From Neobacillus sp. PS3-40 (GTDB lineage: Bacteria; Bacillota; Bacilli; Bacillales; Cytobacillaceae): a DNA stretch of 64,000 nucleotides. Shown piece after piece: positions 17,002 through 26,320 of this stretch. Both the position numbers and the translations under genes were made by a program. The stretch's first letter is position 1. The number at the start of each line of letters is the position of its first letter. The stretch spans positions 3,042,001-3,106,000 of the forward strand of contig NZ_CP133266.1 in assembly GCF_030915485.1 (NCBI RefSeq), read 5' to 3'. The notes under the pieces are model-generated. The model was not told the origin of the DNA and did no database searches. It was given only the letters and a program-made list of their open reading frames with translations.

Positions 17002-17244
17002 ATGAAATAAGTGCTGTCAAAGCACAGTACCAACTCTAATATGTCCTATTTGTCAGTTGCCCTCGATGCTAGTAACGTAACAGTGGTAATGATTTACTTG
17101 AATTTTTGATAAGCCGTTTAACCTTTTTAGCTTAAAAAAGTTTTTTTGTTAACGCACTAAAGTAAGTAACAATCGTTGATAAATAATCTGCACTTGAATC
17201 GCATAAGTGCAACTAAGCAATCGCTGGCGCTAGCCAAATTTTCT

Positions 17245-17460
17245 TTATTTTTTAATTGGTGGATTGTTGACATCAACATGAATAGGAAGAAGATTGTCTC
17301 GTTCATTTTCCCCATAGAATTGCTCCTGGATTTCCTGATTTGCCCTTTCAGCCATGGAATCTACCGAAGAAGAGGCTCTAGAACTATAATCTTTAAATTT
17401 TTCATTCAAATATTGGTTTGTTTCTTTAACCTTATTTTTGGTTTGATCAGCTTCTATCAC
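17245..17460 (-). CDS. Small hydrophilic protein, unknown
   Basis: A protein of 71 residues, highly charged and helical, with a tail ending NNPPIKK. I chose the GTG after AGAGGG; the frame is open further upstream but without a site. I do not recognise it. It stands alone between MITE copy 3 and the first pstS. Confidence 0.5.
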   Translation of the reverse strand: MIEADQTKNKVKETNQYLNEKFKDYSSRASSSVDSMAERANQEIQEQFYGENERDNLLPIHVDVNNPPIKK

Positions 17461-17739
17461 AGTAATCCCTCTTTTAGTTATTTTTTCTGCTGATGAAGAA
17501 AAATAATACTCATTCCTCTTACTAATATTGATTTTATTAAAAAATAAATACACAGAACTTTAAAAAATTAACTATTCCTCCTAAAAAGGAGCTCTATTTA
17601 AATAAATGCAAAGAAAGACTTGCTAGTCCAACCCGTGCATCCATATTTATTAACCATATTTTTAACAATGATAATAAATAATTATCGGAAAGGATTATGT
17701 AAAAGAAAAAATTAGATCTTTACAAAAACTCAATATAAA

Positions 17740-17778
17740 TTTACTAAACCTTTACATGAAATTCAAAGTAAATTAACA
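17740..17778 (+). promoter_or_regulatory. Pho boxes before pstS copy 1
   Basis: Hexamers TTTACT (17740), TTTACA (17751), TTCAAA (17762) and TTAACA (17773) repeat with exact 11-bp spacing, the pattern bound by PhoP in Bacillus. The block is duplicated before the second pstS. Confidence 0.75.
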
Positions 17779-17842
17779 CTATATCGTTATTATTAAACAT
17801 GTAAGGCAAACATAAACCAAAATCCTTGGGGGGAATTATGGA

Positions 17843-18751
17843 ATGAAAAGTTTGAAGAAAATTAGCCTACTACTAATTGTAGCTGCTTTAATGGTATTCG
17901 CGGCTGCTTGCGGGGGTGGTGCTTCTAAAGATAAAACAGAAGGCACTGCTACAAAAGAAAATGCAAATAAGGAACTTTCTGGTTCGTTAGTTATATCTGG
18001 TTCAACGGCATTGCAGCCACTCGTTGCTGCTGCTGCAGAAGAATTCATGAATAAAAATCCAAAAGTAAGTATTCAAGTAAACGGTGGTGGATCTGGTACA
18101 GGTTTATCACAGGTTTCACAAGGGGCAGTTCAAATTGGTAACTCAGATGTTTTTGCTGAAGAAAAAACGATTTCTGGCCTTAATGACAACAAAGTTGCAG
18201 TAGTTGGAATGACAGCTGCAATTAACCCTAAAGTCGGACTTAAAGATATCAAAAAAGCTGATCTTATCAAAGTGTTCACTGGCCAAATTAAAAACTGGAA
18301 AGAGCTTGGTGGTTCAGATCAAAAAATTACTCTTGTAAATCGTCCTGATTCTTCAGGTACACGTGCAGTATTCAATAAACTTGCTCTAGATGGAGCTACA
18401 CCTGCAGAAGGAATTACGGAAGATGCTTCAAACACAGTCAAAAAGATCATTAATGAAACTCCAGGAGCTATTGGTTACCTTGCATTCTCATACTTGACCG
18501 ATAGCACAGTTACTGCACTTTCAATTGATGGTGTAGAACCAACTGCCGAGAACGTACAATCTGGTAAATTCCCAGTGTGGGCTTATGAACACATGTATAC
18601 AAAAGGCAATGCTACTGACCTTGAAAAATCATTCCTTGACTATTTGATGAGTGATGAAATTCAAACAAACATGGTTACAAAGCAAGGATATATTCCTGTA
18701 ACAACAATGAAAGTAGAACGTGACGTTAAAGGAAATGTAACCAATAAATAA
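17843..18751 (+). CDS. pstS: Phosphate-binding lipoprotein PstS, copy 1
   Basis: Extracytoplasmic receptor of the Pst phosphate importer, 302 residues. It has a lipoprotein signal (hydrophobic 8-21, then AAACGGG with the lipidated cysteine at 23) and the ligand loops GSTALQPL, GGGSGTGLS and RPDSSGTRA. It is almost identical to the copy at 23,494. One base is missing near the start, so translation begins at the second ATG of the other copy. No transport genes follow. A chemoreceptor gene comes after a terminator-like hairpin. A receptor role for chemotaxis or sensing is inference. Confidence 0.93.
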   Translation: MKSLKKISLLLIVAALMVFAAACGGGASKDKTEGTATKENANKELSGSLVISGSTALQPLVAAAAEEFMNKNPKVSIQVNGGGSGTGLSQVSQGAVQIGNSDVFAEEKTISGLNDNKVAVVGMTAAINPKVGLKDIKKADLIKVFTGQIKNWKELGGSDQKITLVNRPDSSGTRAVFNKLALDGATPAEGITEDASNTVKKIINETPGAIGYLAFSYLTDSTVTALSIDGVEPTAENVQSGKFPVWAYEHMYTKGNATDLEKSFLDYLMSDEIQTNMVTKQGYIPVTTMKVERDVKGNVTNK

Positions 18752-18764
18752 AGTAGAAAAGTAT

Positions 18765-18798
18765 AAAAGGGTAAATGCATAATGCGTTTACCCTTTTA
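18765..18798 (+). terminator. Hairpin after pstS copy 1
   Basis: GGGTAAATGC pairs with GCGTTTACCC, then T-rich. The same hairpin follows pstS copy 2, where it probably attenuates transcription into pstC. Confidence 0.75.
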
Positions 18799-18800
18799 TG

Positions 18801-18857
18801 ATAAATTCTGCTGTGCATAAGGACAACTATGCCTTTGTTAACGCCCTTAGATGCTCC
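18801..18857 (+). repeat. Dispersed repeat, copy A
   Basis: About 57 bases closely matching 32,106-32,165, with shared blocks ATAAATTCTGCT, GCATAAGG, CAACTA and CGCCCTTAG. The ends AAGG..GC and GCCCTT can pair. A fragment of the tail also lies at 7082. Confidence 0.7.
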
Positions 18858-18898
18858 AGTAAAAAATAGAATATTGTTTTTAACGGGGGAAAGGTGAA

Positions 18899-20647
18899 AT
18901 GGGAAAAATGATAAAGCTACAAAATTTCCGGCGATTAATGCCAAAATCCTTTATATGGAAAGATATTAATATTGGAGCTAAGTTAGGTATAGCATTGGGA
19001 TTTAGTACTGTATTATTTGCTGCAACTGTAATTTTGATTTTTATGTTATTACAACATATAAGGGCAGACCTCTACATTATTAAAGAAAAAGGAAACCAAG
19101 CAACAGAGATAGCAGAAATAGGTTCAATTATTAGAGCAAAAGATATTCGAATAGCAGATTATATTACCTTTTTAAATGAAGAAGATGTAAAACAATATCG
19201 GGTTTTACGAAATGATTTAAATAATAAGCTTGAGCATCTAGAACACCATTTAAAAAATAAAAATTACATAAGGTTAATCAATGAAATAAGACAAAACAAT
19301 ATAGAAATTGATAATCACTTTAATAATCAATTAATTCCAGCTGTTGTTAGATTAGACGATAAAATTTACACGCAAACAAGAAAAGATATTTCTACATTAC
19401 GAGAAGAGAATGGAAAAATTGTCATTGAATTAAGTGGAAAAATTAATAATGAAAGTAGTAAAACAATTACTAAAACTGAAAAAAGTATGGACATGTTTAT
19501 GATTCAAATCTTATTTTTAGCACTATTTTTTACGTTTCTAAGTGGAGCAATTGTTTTTCTCCTATCTATGTCATTGAGAAAGAACCTTTTCAATATTGTT
19601 AGAACGGCCAAAGAAGTTTCGACAGGTGATTTAAATGTAGAACCATTAATCACAAACCGGAAAGATGAAATAGGTGAGATTAATGTTGCAGTAAATGGGA
19701 TGACAGAAAGCTTAAGAAAAATGGTAAGAGGGATTAAGGGAGTATCGAAAAACATCAATATAAATACGGAGAAACTAAGAAATTATTCATATAATGTGAA
19801 ACAAAAAAGTGAAGGTATATTTGGAACAATGGAAACACTATCCACTGGTGCAGAAGAACAAGCTGCATCATCCATGCAATTGTTTACACATTATGATTCA
19901 TTAAATAATGAAATTGAACATTTAACTATGAAAGGTATGGTCCTTAAGCAATCTGCCACAAATGTAATGAAAACAACAGAAAATGGCCAAACATTATTGT
20001 TTGATACAATCAGCAAAATTTCAAACGTATATCAAATTATTGGAAAAACAGTAAATGAAATTGGAACAATGGAGAATAAAATGGGGGAAATTAATCGACT
20101 AGCCGACGTAATTAAAGCCATTGCAGCACAAACACATTTATTAGCATTAAATGCCTCTATTGAAGCTGCAAGAGCTGGCGAACATGGAAATGGATTTGCA
20201 GTAGTAGCAAAAGAGGTTAAAAAACTTGCAGGGGAAGTAGAATTTTCCTTAATAGATATTAATGGAATTGTAATTTCAATTCAGAGAATGTTTCAAGCAT
20301 TGACGGGTTCACTCCAACAAGGGTTTGAAGAACTTAAATTAGGTACATATAAGTTGGAACATACTGAGGAGGGTTTTTATTCAATAAAGGGGGAAATGGA
20401 GAAAATGGTAGAGAATGTGGCCAATATTTCCCAAGGATTAGAAGCTATTTCTCAGAATAGTTTAGAGGTAAAGAGTTCATTTGAACTAATTGCAAGTACT
20501 TCAAATCAATTTAAATCAGGCACCATACATTCTTCTAATTTCATTAAAGATCAAGATAAAGAATTGGAAAATATTCATATTAAAACCAATGAAATATCTG
20601 AGCAGGCCAATATCCTTTTAAATTTAGTGGAGAATTTTAGAATTTGA
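18899..20647 (+). CDS. Methyl-accepting chemotaxis protein
   Basis: Transmembrane chemoreceptor of 582 residues. Membrane helix 1 is at about 28-52, followed by a four-helix-bundle type sensor (53-200), membrane helix 2 (about 202-224), HAMP (225-280) and a signalling domain. The hairpin tip (about 405-440) reads [20 protein letters not shown]. It follows pstS copy 1, so phosphate taxis, or docking with the PstS receptor, is a reasonable guess. No evidence beyond position supports this. The ATG is preceded by GGGGGAAAGG. Confidence 0.92.
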   Translation: MGKMIKLQNFRRLMPKSFIWKDINIGAKLGIALGFSTVLFAATVILIFMLLQHIRADLYIIKEKGNQATEIAEIGSIIRAKDIRIADYITFLNEEDVKQYRVLRNDLNNKLEHLEHHLKNKNYIRLINEIRQNNIEIDNHFNNQLIPAVVRLDDKIYTQTRKDISTLREENGKIVIELSGKINNESSKTITKTEKSMDMFMIQILFLALFFTFLSGAIVFLLSMSLRKNLFNIVRTAKEVSTGDLNVEPLITNRKDEIGEINVAVNGMTESLRKMVRGIKGVSKNININTEKLRNYSYNVKQKSEGIFGTMETLSTGAEEQAASSMQLFTHYDSLNNEIEHLTMKGMVLKQSATNVMKTTENGQTLLFDTISKISNVYQIIGKTVNEIGTMENKMGEINRLADVIKAIAAQTHLLALNASIEAARAGEHGNGFAVVAKEVKKLAGEVEFSLIDINGIVISIQRMFQALTGSLQQGFEELKLGTYKLEHTEEGFYSIKGEMEKMVENVANISQGLEAISQNSLEVKSSFELIASTSNQFKSGTIHSSNFIKDQDKELENIHIKTNEISEQANILLNLVENFRI

Positions 20648-20699
20648 AAGCTGGAAGGATGATATTTTAGGAAGTTCCTATAGCTTCAAATTCTAAAAT
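20634..20699 (+). terminator. Hairpin over the chemoreceptor stop codon
   Basis: ATTTTAGAATTTGAA on the coding end pairs with TTCAAATTCTAAAAT. A T-run follows about 20 bases later, so this is a likely but imperfect terminator. Confidence 0.5.
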
Positions 20700-20794
20700 C
20701 AATTAAGAAATACATCCTATTTTTTTATAGTATTTATAAAGATAACACGACGAACGTAATAATAAGAAAAAAATTTACAGAAAAATAATCTGGG

Positions 20795-20833
20795 TTTACG
20801 TTATCTTAACCATTTTTTAAAACAGTCTTAACA
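20795..20833 (+). promoter_or_regulatory. Pho boxes before the PAP2 phosphatase
   Basis: TTTACG (20795), TTAACC (20806), TTAAAA (20817) and TTAACA (20828) stand at exact 11-bp intervals, the same geometry as before both pstS genes. This predicts PhoP control of the following gene. Confidence 0.6.
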
Positions 20834-20932
20834 TTTATTTGTTTAAATGGAAATATAAAATGGATCTGTAAATAGTAATGTAACACATTGTCAGTTTATT
20901 TGATCATTATACATTTTATAGGAGTGTGGACC

Positions 20933-21463
20933 ATGACTAGGATGTTAAATTTATTTTATGGTTTTGACTGCCAATTATTGCTGAAGGTAAATCGCCATTT
21001 TGATAAAAAGCTTTTAAATCTTTTTTTTAGATTTTTCACATACCTAGGCGGAGGAGAATTTACGATAGCCGCAACATTTATCCTCTTACTCTTATCGCCA
21101 AAAGATACTAAATTAACTGCTATTTCAAGTGCTCTTGCCTTATCAGCTAGCCATATACCTGTTTATTTTTTAAAACAGATCTTTCCACGAGAAAGACCAT
21201 ATTTAATAGTAGAAAAGACAAAATTTCCTGCTGAACCATTAAAAGATCATTCTTTTCCTTCGGGACATACAACAGCATTTTTTTCAGTTGTAATTCCTTA
21301 TGGTATTTACATTCCACAACTTTCTTATATTATAATCCCTCTTGGAATTTGTGTAGGGATATCAAGAATTTACTTGGGTCTTCATTATCCTTCCGATGTA
21401 ATTGCTGGAGGATTACTTGGCACATTTACTGGACTTCTATGTTTTTATTTATTATGTACTTGA
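20933..21463 (+). CDS. PAP2-family membrane phosphatase
   Basis: Integral membrane phosphatase of 176 residues with about five helices. The three PAP2 signatures are present: K-x6-RP within KQIFPRERPY, PSGHTTAF, and SRIYLGLHYPSDV. Likely substrates are lipid phosphates such as undecaprenyl pyrophosphate or phosphatidylglycerophosphate, releasing phosphate outside. The ATG after ATAGGAGTG was chosen over an earlier frame start. With four Pho boxes upstream it probably belongs to the phosphate-starvation response. Confidence 0.88.
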   Translation: MTRMLNLFYGFDCQLLLKVNRHFDKKLLNLFFRFFTYLGGGEFTIAATFILLLLSPKDTKLTAISSALALSASHIPVYFLKQIFPRERPYLIVEKTKFPAEPLKDHSFPSGHTTAFFSVVIPYGIYIPQLSYIIIPLGICVGISRIYLGLHYPSDVIAGGLLGTFTGLLCFYLLCT

Positions 21464-21553
21464 TGATGAGAAAGAGTGGATTTATTAAAATGATTTTATA
21501 GTATCTAATTAATTAAAACCTTGAAAATTTTTATTGAAATAAAAGGTGGACCT

Positions 21554-22441
21554 ATGAAAAACAGCTCAATGATGAACTATTTAAATTTTATTCGTTATAT
21601 TAACGCTAACAAAGATAGGCTCATAAATGAATTTAAAAAGAGTAAAGAACTTCATTTACTTTTGAACGCTGAAAAAATAAAAACCTTCTTTCAACCAATC
21701 CTTTCTCTAGAGGAAGGTTGCACATATGGATTTGAAATACTAAATCGGCCCCAGAGTACAGAACTATTCCCAACAACTGAAAAATTTTATGATTTTATTG
21801 GAGGGAGTAGCGATGTTTTTAGTATCGAACAGTTTTTTCGAAATCTTTCTCTTGAAAGATACTCAGAACAAGTAAATAAAACTCGTGGGCATAGAAATAA
21901 GCTGGTGTTTCTAAATATTCAGCCACAGGTGCTGGCTGACCCTGCATATAAAAGCGGTAAAACATTAGAAATACTTGGAAAATATAATCTTTCTCCAGAC
22001 CAAATAGTTTTAGAACTTACAGAAAAAGAGGCAGTAACTGATTATAAGCAGTTTGAAAAAATAATTAGCCATTATCGGAAACAAGGTTTTAGAATTGCGG
22101 TGGATGATGCTGGGACGGGATACAACAGTTTAAAAACACTTCTTTATTTAAAACCTGAATTTATTAAAATTGATAAATCCCTGATCCGAAATATTACTGC
22201 GAATCCAACTCAACAGTATTTAGTGGAACTTCTATTAGATTTTGCTGTCCAATCGGAAACCAAAGTAATTGCAGAAGGAATTGAAACATTGGCGGAGCTT
22301 ATGTTTTTACAAGATCTTGGAGTGCACTTTGGGCAAGGTTATGCACTAGGAAAACCATTGCAGGAACTAAAGAATGGGATTCTCCCAATTTTAAAACCGG
22401 TTAGCACGAGAAATTTAAATAGAGTAGTAAATGGGAAATAA
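21554..22441 (+). CDS. EAL-domain cyclic di-GMP phosphodiesterase
   Basis: Cytoplasmic protein of 295 residues with one EAL domain (about 45-275). The signature reads EIL rather than EAL, keeping the glutamate. The other catalytic markers (NIQP, ELTE, DDAGTG, KID, EGIE, QGY) are all there, so it is probably active. There is no membrane anchor. The start is the ATG behind AAAGGTGGACC. It sits between the PAP2 phosphatase and a PhoP-like regulator, suggesting that phosphate state lowers cyclic di-GMP. Confidence 0.88.
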   Translation: MKNSSMMNYLNFIRYINANKDRLINEFKKSKELHLLLNAEKIKTFFQPILSLEEGCTYGFEILNRPQSTELFPTTEKFYDFIGGSSDVFSIEQFFRNLSLERYSEQVNKTRGHRNKLVFLNIQPQVLADPAYKSGKTLEILGKYNLSPDQIVLELTEKEAVTDYKQFEKIISHYRKQGFRIAVDDAGTGYNSLKTLLYLKPEFIKIDKSLIRNITANPTQQYLVELLLDFAVQSETKVIAEGIETLAELMFLQDLGVHFGQGYALGKPLQELKNGILPILKPVSTRNLNRVVNGK

Positions 22442-22486
22442 CCAATGCTTTAGAAAGACTCTTGGGAGAATAATTGTGGAGGATAT

Positions 22487-23194
22487 ATGAGAAATAAAGT
22501 ACTTGTGGTAGACGATGAGCAATCTATTGTAACTTTGCTTCAATATAATTTTAAGCAAGCGGGGTTTGAAGTAGTGACAGCACTAAATGGAGAAGTAGGA
22601 AGAGATTTAGCTATAACTAAATCTTTTGATATTATTGTTTTGGATTTAATGCTTCCTAAATTAGATGGGATGGAAGTCTGTAAGCAATTAAGACAAAGGA
22701 ATATCATGACTCCTATTTTAATGTTAACTGCAAAGGATGATGAATTTGATAAAGTCTTGGGCCTTGAACTTGGTGCGGATGATTATATGGTTAAACCATT
22801 TAGTCCTAGAGAGGTCATTGCTCGTGTAAAAGCAATATTAAGAAGAACTCAACCTCAAATTAATGAAGAGGAGAAAAATACCATCGATATTAAAATCGGG
22901 GAATTAAAAATAGAACTAGAGCAATATAAGGCATATTTTCAAGATAAACAACTTGAACTGACACTTACGGAGTTCGAATTACTTTTATTTCTTGCTAAAA
23001 ATAAGGACCGAATGTTAACTCGGGATCAATTACTCAACGCAGTCTGGAATTTTGAATTTGCTGGGGATTCAAGAATTGTGGATGTTTTTATTTCGCATCT
23101 TAGAGAAAAAATCGAAATTGATTCGAAAAAGCCCCGATATATTAAAACCATACGGGGATTAGGGTATAAGCTTGAGGAACCTTCAAATGAATGA
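22487..23194 (+). CDS. PhoP-like response regulator without adjacent kinase
   Basis: OmpR-family regulator of 235 residues. The receiver has D53 in VLDLMLPKLDG and the TAKDDEFDKVLG and VKPFSPRE segments. The winged helix ends TIRGLGYKLEEP. The overall pattern is that of PhoP, the phosphate regulator that binds the 11-bp-spaced boxes seen at three sites here. No histidine kinase gene is next to it. It may use a distant PhoR or cross-talk. The start has GGAGG. Confidence 0.85.
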   Translation: MRNKVLVVDDEQSIVTLLQYNFKQAGFEVVTALNGEVGRDLAITKSFDIIVLDLMLPKLDGMEVCKQLRQRNIMTPILMLTAKDDEFDKVLGLELGADDYMVKPFSPREVIARVKAILRRTQPQINEEEKNTIDIKIGELKIELEQYKAYFQDKQLELTLTEFELLLFLAKNKDRMLTRDQLLNAVWNFEFAGDSRIVDVFISHLREKIEIDSKKPRYIKTIRGLGYKLEEPSNE

Positions 23195-23397
23195 GTAAAT
23201 TAGGTACACCTACCTGCTAGAGTTGGGAATATTGCATTCTTACTTCATTTATATAAATGCACAGTGAGACTTGCTAGTCCAACGTGTGCATCCGTATATA
23301 TTAACAATGTTTTATAACAATACTAATAAATAATTGTCGGGGAAGGCATTATATAAAAGAAAGGAAAAATAATTCCTTTACAAAAACTCAACATAAC

Positions 23398-23436
23398 TTT
23401 ACAAAATCTTTACATGAAATTCAAAGTAAATTAACA
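23398..23436 (+). promoter_or_regulatory. Pho boxes before pstS copy 2
   Basis: TTTACA (23398), TTTACA (23409), TTCAAA (23420) and TTAACA (23431), 11 bp apart. Roughly 240 bases of leader are shared with pstS copy 1. Confidence 0.78.
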
Positions 23437-23493
23437 CTACATCGCTATTATTAAGCATGTAAGGCAAACATACCAAAATCCTTAGGGGGAATT

Positions 23494-24408
23494 ATGGAAA
23501 TGAAAAATTTGAAAAAAATTAGCCTACTTATGATTGTAGCTGCTTTAATGGTATTCGCGGCTGCTTGCGGGGGTGGTGCTTCTAAAGATAAAACGGAAGG
23601 CACTGCTACAAAAGATAATGCAAATAAGGAACTTTCCGGTTCGTTAGTTATATCTGGTTCAACGGCATTGCAACCACTTGTTGCTGCTGCTGCAGAAGAA
23701 TTCATGAATAAAAATCCAAAAGTAAGTATTCAAGTAAACGGTGGTGGATCTGGTACAGGTTTATCACAGGTTTCACAAGGGGCAGTTCAAATTGGTAACT
23801 CAGATGTTTTTGCTGAAGAAAAAACGATTTCTGGCCTAAATGACAACAAAGTTGCAGTAGTTGGAATGACAGCTGCAATTAACCCTAAAGTCGGTCTTAA
23901 AGATATCAAAAAAGCTGATCTTATCAAAGTGTTCACTGGCCAAATTAAAAATTGGAAAGAGCTTGGTGGTTCAGATCAAAAAATTACTCTTGTAAATCGT
24001 CCTGATTCTTCAGGTACACGTGCAGTATTCAATAAACTTGCTCTAGGTGGAGCAACACCTGCAGAAGGAATTACAGAAGATGCTTCAAATACAGTCAAAA
24101 AGATTATTAATGAAACTCCTGGTGCAATTGGTTACCTTGCATTTTCATACTTGACCGATAGCACAGTAACTGCACTTTCAATTGATGGTGTAGAACCAAC
24201 TGCCGAGAACGTACAATCTGGTAAATTCCCAGTGTGGGCTTATGAGCATATGTACACAAAAGGCGATGCTACTGATCTTGAAAAATCATTCCTTGACTAT
24301 ATGATGAGCGACGAAGTGCAAACAAACATGGTAACAAAGCAAGGATATATTCCTGTAACAACAATGAAAGTAGAACGTGACGTTAAAGGAAATATAACCA
24401 ATAAATAA
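23494..24408 (+). CDS. pstS: Phosphate-binding lipoprotein PstS, copy 2
   Basis: 304 residues; only about ten residues differ from copy 1. The lipobox is AAAC before GGG, and the phosphate-binding loops are identical. It is the first gene of the true pst operon, followed by an attenuator-like hairpin and pstC. Such an arrangement gives more receptor than permease. The high identity of copy and leader shows a recent segmental duplication of about 1.2 kb or ongoing gene conversion. Confidence 0.95.
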   Translation: MEMKNLKKISLLMIVAALMVFAAACGGGASKDKTEGTATKDNANKELSGSLVISGSTALQPLVAAAAEEFMNKNPKVSIQVNGGGSGTGLSQVSQGAVQIGNSDVFAEEKTISGLNDNKVAVVGMTAAINPKVGLKDIKKADLIKVFTGQIKNWKELGGSDQKITLVNRPDSSGTRAVFNKLALGGATPAEGITEDASNTVKKIINETPGAIGYLAFSYLTDSTVTALSIDGVEPTAENVQSGKFPVWAYEHMYTKGDATDLEKSFLDYMMSDEVQTNMVTKQGYIPVTTMKVERDVKGNITNK

Positions 24409-24428
24409 ATAAAAAAGTAGTAAAGAAT

Positions 24429-24463
24429 ATAAGGGTAAATGCGTAAATGCGTTTACCCTTATT
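24429..24463 (+). terminator. Attenuator-type hairpin between pstS and pstC
   Basis: AAGGGTAAA pairs with TTTACCCTT. It is the same as the hairpin after pstS copy 1. Partial readthrough into pstC is expected. Confidence 0.7.
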
Positions 24464-24494
24464 ATGACGTAAATCCAGGGGTGTTTTATTTTTT

Positions 24495-25415
24495 ATGGAA
24501 AAATTAGCTCCAGCAAAAGATAGATTATTAAAATCAGAAAAAAAACGGATGGATGGGGAAGTAAGAGGGAAAATCATTGTTTTCTTTTGTGCCATTATTA
24601 TGATATCAGCAACAATTTCTATTACGATTTTCCTTGGCACGAAAGGGTTGCAATCATTTATAAAAGATGGTGTAAGTCTTATTGAATTCTTAACTAGTAA
24701 GCTTTGGAATCCTACTGATCAAGCAAAACCACTATACGGGGCATTACCGTTTATTTTTGGCTCATTTATCGTAACGTTTCTTGCTGCTTTAATAGCTGCA
24801 CCTCTTGGTATTGGTGGAGCCATTTTTATGACTGAAATTGCTCCATCATGGGGCAGAAAAATATTACAACCAGTTATAGAACTCTTAGTAGGAATTCCGT
24901 CCGTTGTTTATGGATTCATTGGGCTTACAGTATTGGTGCCTTTTGTTCGCACACATTTTGGTGGACTTGGATTTAGTTTACTTTCAGGGATGATTGTGCT
25001 CTCCATTATGATATTGCCAACGATCACGACCATTGCTACAGATGCTATGAGTTCTTTACCGAAAACACTTCGCGAAGGATCTTTTGCACTGGGTGCCACT
25101 CGTTTTCAAACGATTAGAAAGGTACTCATTCCAGCAGCAATGCCTTCTCTTTTGACTGCGATTGTTTTAGGTATGGCGAGAGCATTTGGAGAAGCGTTAG
25201 CTGTTCAAATGGTCATTGGTAATGTGAAAACGATGCCGCATAGTATTTTGGATGCATCGGCTACATTAACGACAATTATTACGATGAATATGGGCTATAC
25301 GACATTCGGAAGTCCTGAAAATAATATTTTATGGTCAATGGGTTTATTGCTATTAATCATGTCATTCGCCTTTATTCTATTGATTCGGTACCTTTCAGCT
25401 AGGAGGAAAATTTAA
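24495..25415 (+). CDS. pstC: Phosphate ABC permease PstC
   Basis: Inner membrane subunit of the Pst importer, 306 residues with six predicted helices. The ABC-permease EAA loop is seen in TLREGSFALGATRFQTI. It pairs with PstA to form the channel. The stop overlaps the pstA start by one base (TAATG), so the two are coupled. Confidence 0.94.
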   Translation: MEKLAPAKDRLLKSEKKRMDGEVRGKIIVFFCAIIMISATISITIFLGTKGLQSFIKDGVSLIEFLTSKLWNPTDQAKPLYGALPFIFGSFIVTFLAALIAAPLGIGGAIFMTEIAPSWGRKILQPVIELLVGIPSVVYGFIGLTVLVPFVRTHFGGLGFSLLSGMIVLSIMILPTITTIATDAMSSLPKTLREGSFALGATRFQTIRKVLIPAAMPSLLTAIVLGMARAFGEALAVQMVIGNVKTMPHSILDASATLTTIITMNMGYTTFGSPENNILWSMGLLLLIMSFAFILLIRYLSARRKI

Positions 25416-26302
25416 TGAATTCAAGAGTAGCTGATCGTATAGCAACAGGTGTATTTATTGCGATTGCTGTTATTATTCTGGCCGTTTTGGTTGGGTTATT
25501 TTCCTTTATTTTGGTTCACGGTGTTCAGCATATTTCAATTAAATTTTTAACTACTCCTTCAAGTAATATGATGGCTGGAGGGGGAATCCGAGACCAATTA
25601 TTTAATTCATTTTATGTTTTATTTATAACGATGATTATAACTGTGCCGATTGGTGTTGGTGGCGGTATTTATATGGCTGAATATGCAAAGCCAGGAAAAG
25701 TAACTAATACGATTCGCTCGTGTATTGAAGTATTAGCTTCACTTCCTTCTATTGTTATCGGGCTATTTGGTCTATTAATGTTTGTTACCTTAACAGGCTG
25801 GGGATATACCATTTTAGGTGGGGCACTTGCACTTACAGTATTTAATCTTCCCGTTATGGTAAGAGTTACGGAAGATGCGATTCTCTCGGTGCCGAAAGAT
25901 TTAAAAGAAGCAAGTCTTGCTCTTGGAATTACTCACTGGCACACAATCAAAACGATATTATTGCCCAGTGCATTCCCAACCATTCTAACCGGAGCAATTC
26001 TTGCAGCAGGGAGGGTGTTCGGTGAGGCAGCTGCATTGTTGTTCACAGCAGGTCTTTCGACACCAAGATTAGATTATGCCAATTGGAATCCTTTTACACC
26101 AACATCGCCATTGAATATTTTCCGTCCAGCCGAAACCTTGGCAGTCCATATTTGGGCTGTTAACACTCAAGGTTTAATTCCAGATGTTGCCGCAGTTTCA
26201 AATGGATCTGCAGCCGTTTTAGTCATTTCTGTGTTAATTTTTAATTTATTGGCTAGATGGATTGGAAGCCTTATTCATAAAAAAGTAACGGCGACTAAAT
26301 AA
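25415..26302 (+). CDS. pstA: Phosphate ABC permease PstA
   Basis: Second permease subunit, 295 residues and six helices. The EAA-type loop is DLKEASLALGITHWHTI. It is translationally coupled to pstC behind AGGAGG and followed after 18 bases by pstB1. Confidence 0.94.
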   Translation: MNSRVADRIATGVFIAIAVIILAVLVGLFSFILVHGVQHISIKFLTTPSSNMMAGGGIRDQLFNSFYVLFITMIITVPIGVGGGIYMAEYAKPGKVTNTIRSCIEVLASLPSIVIGLFGLLMFVTLTGWGYTILGGALALTVFNLPVMVRVTEDAILSVPKDLKEASLALGITHWHTIKTILLPSAFPTILTGAILAAGRVFGEAAALLFTAGLSTPRLDYANWNPFTPTSPLNIFRPAETLAVHIWAVNTQGLIPDVAAVSNGSAAVLVISVLIFNLLARWIGSLIHKKVTATK

Positions 26303-26320
26303 GGAAAAGGGGGGAAAACG

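Noticed and set aside
17843-18751. pstS copy 1 as a pseudogene because of the lost base near its start
   Set aside because: The loss only removes the first of two ATG; the second is in frame with an intact lipoprotein of full length.
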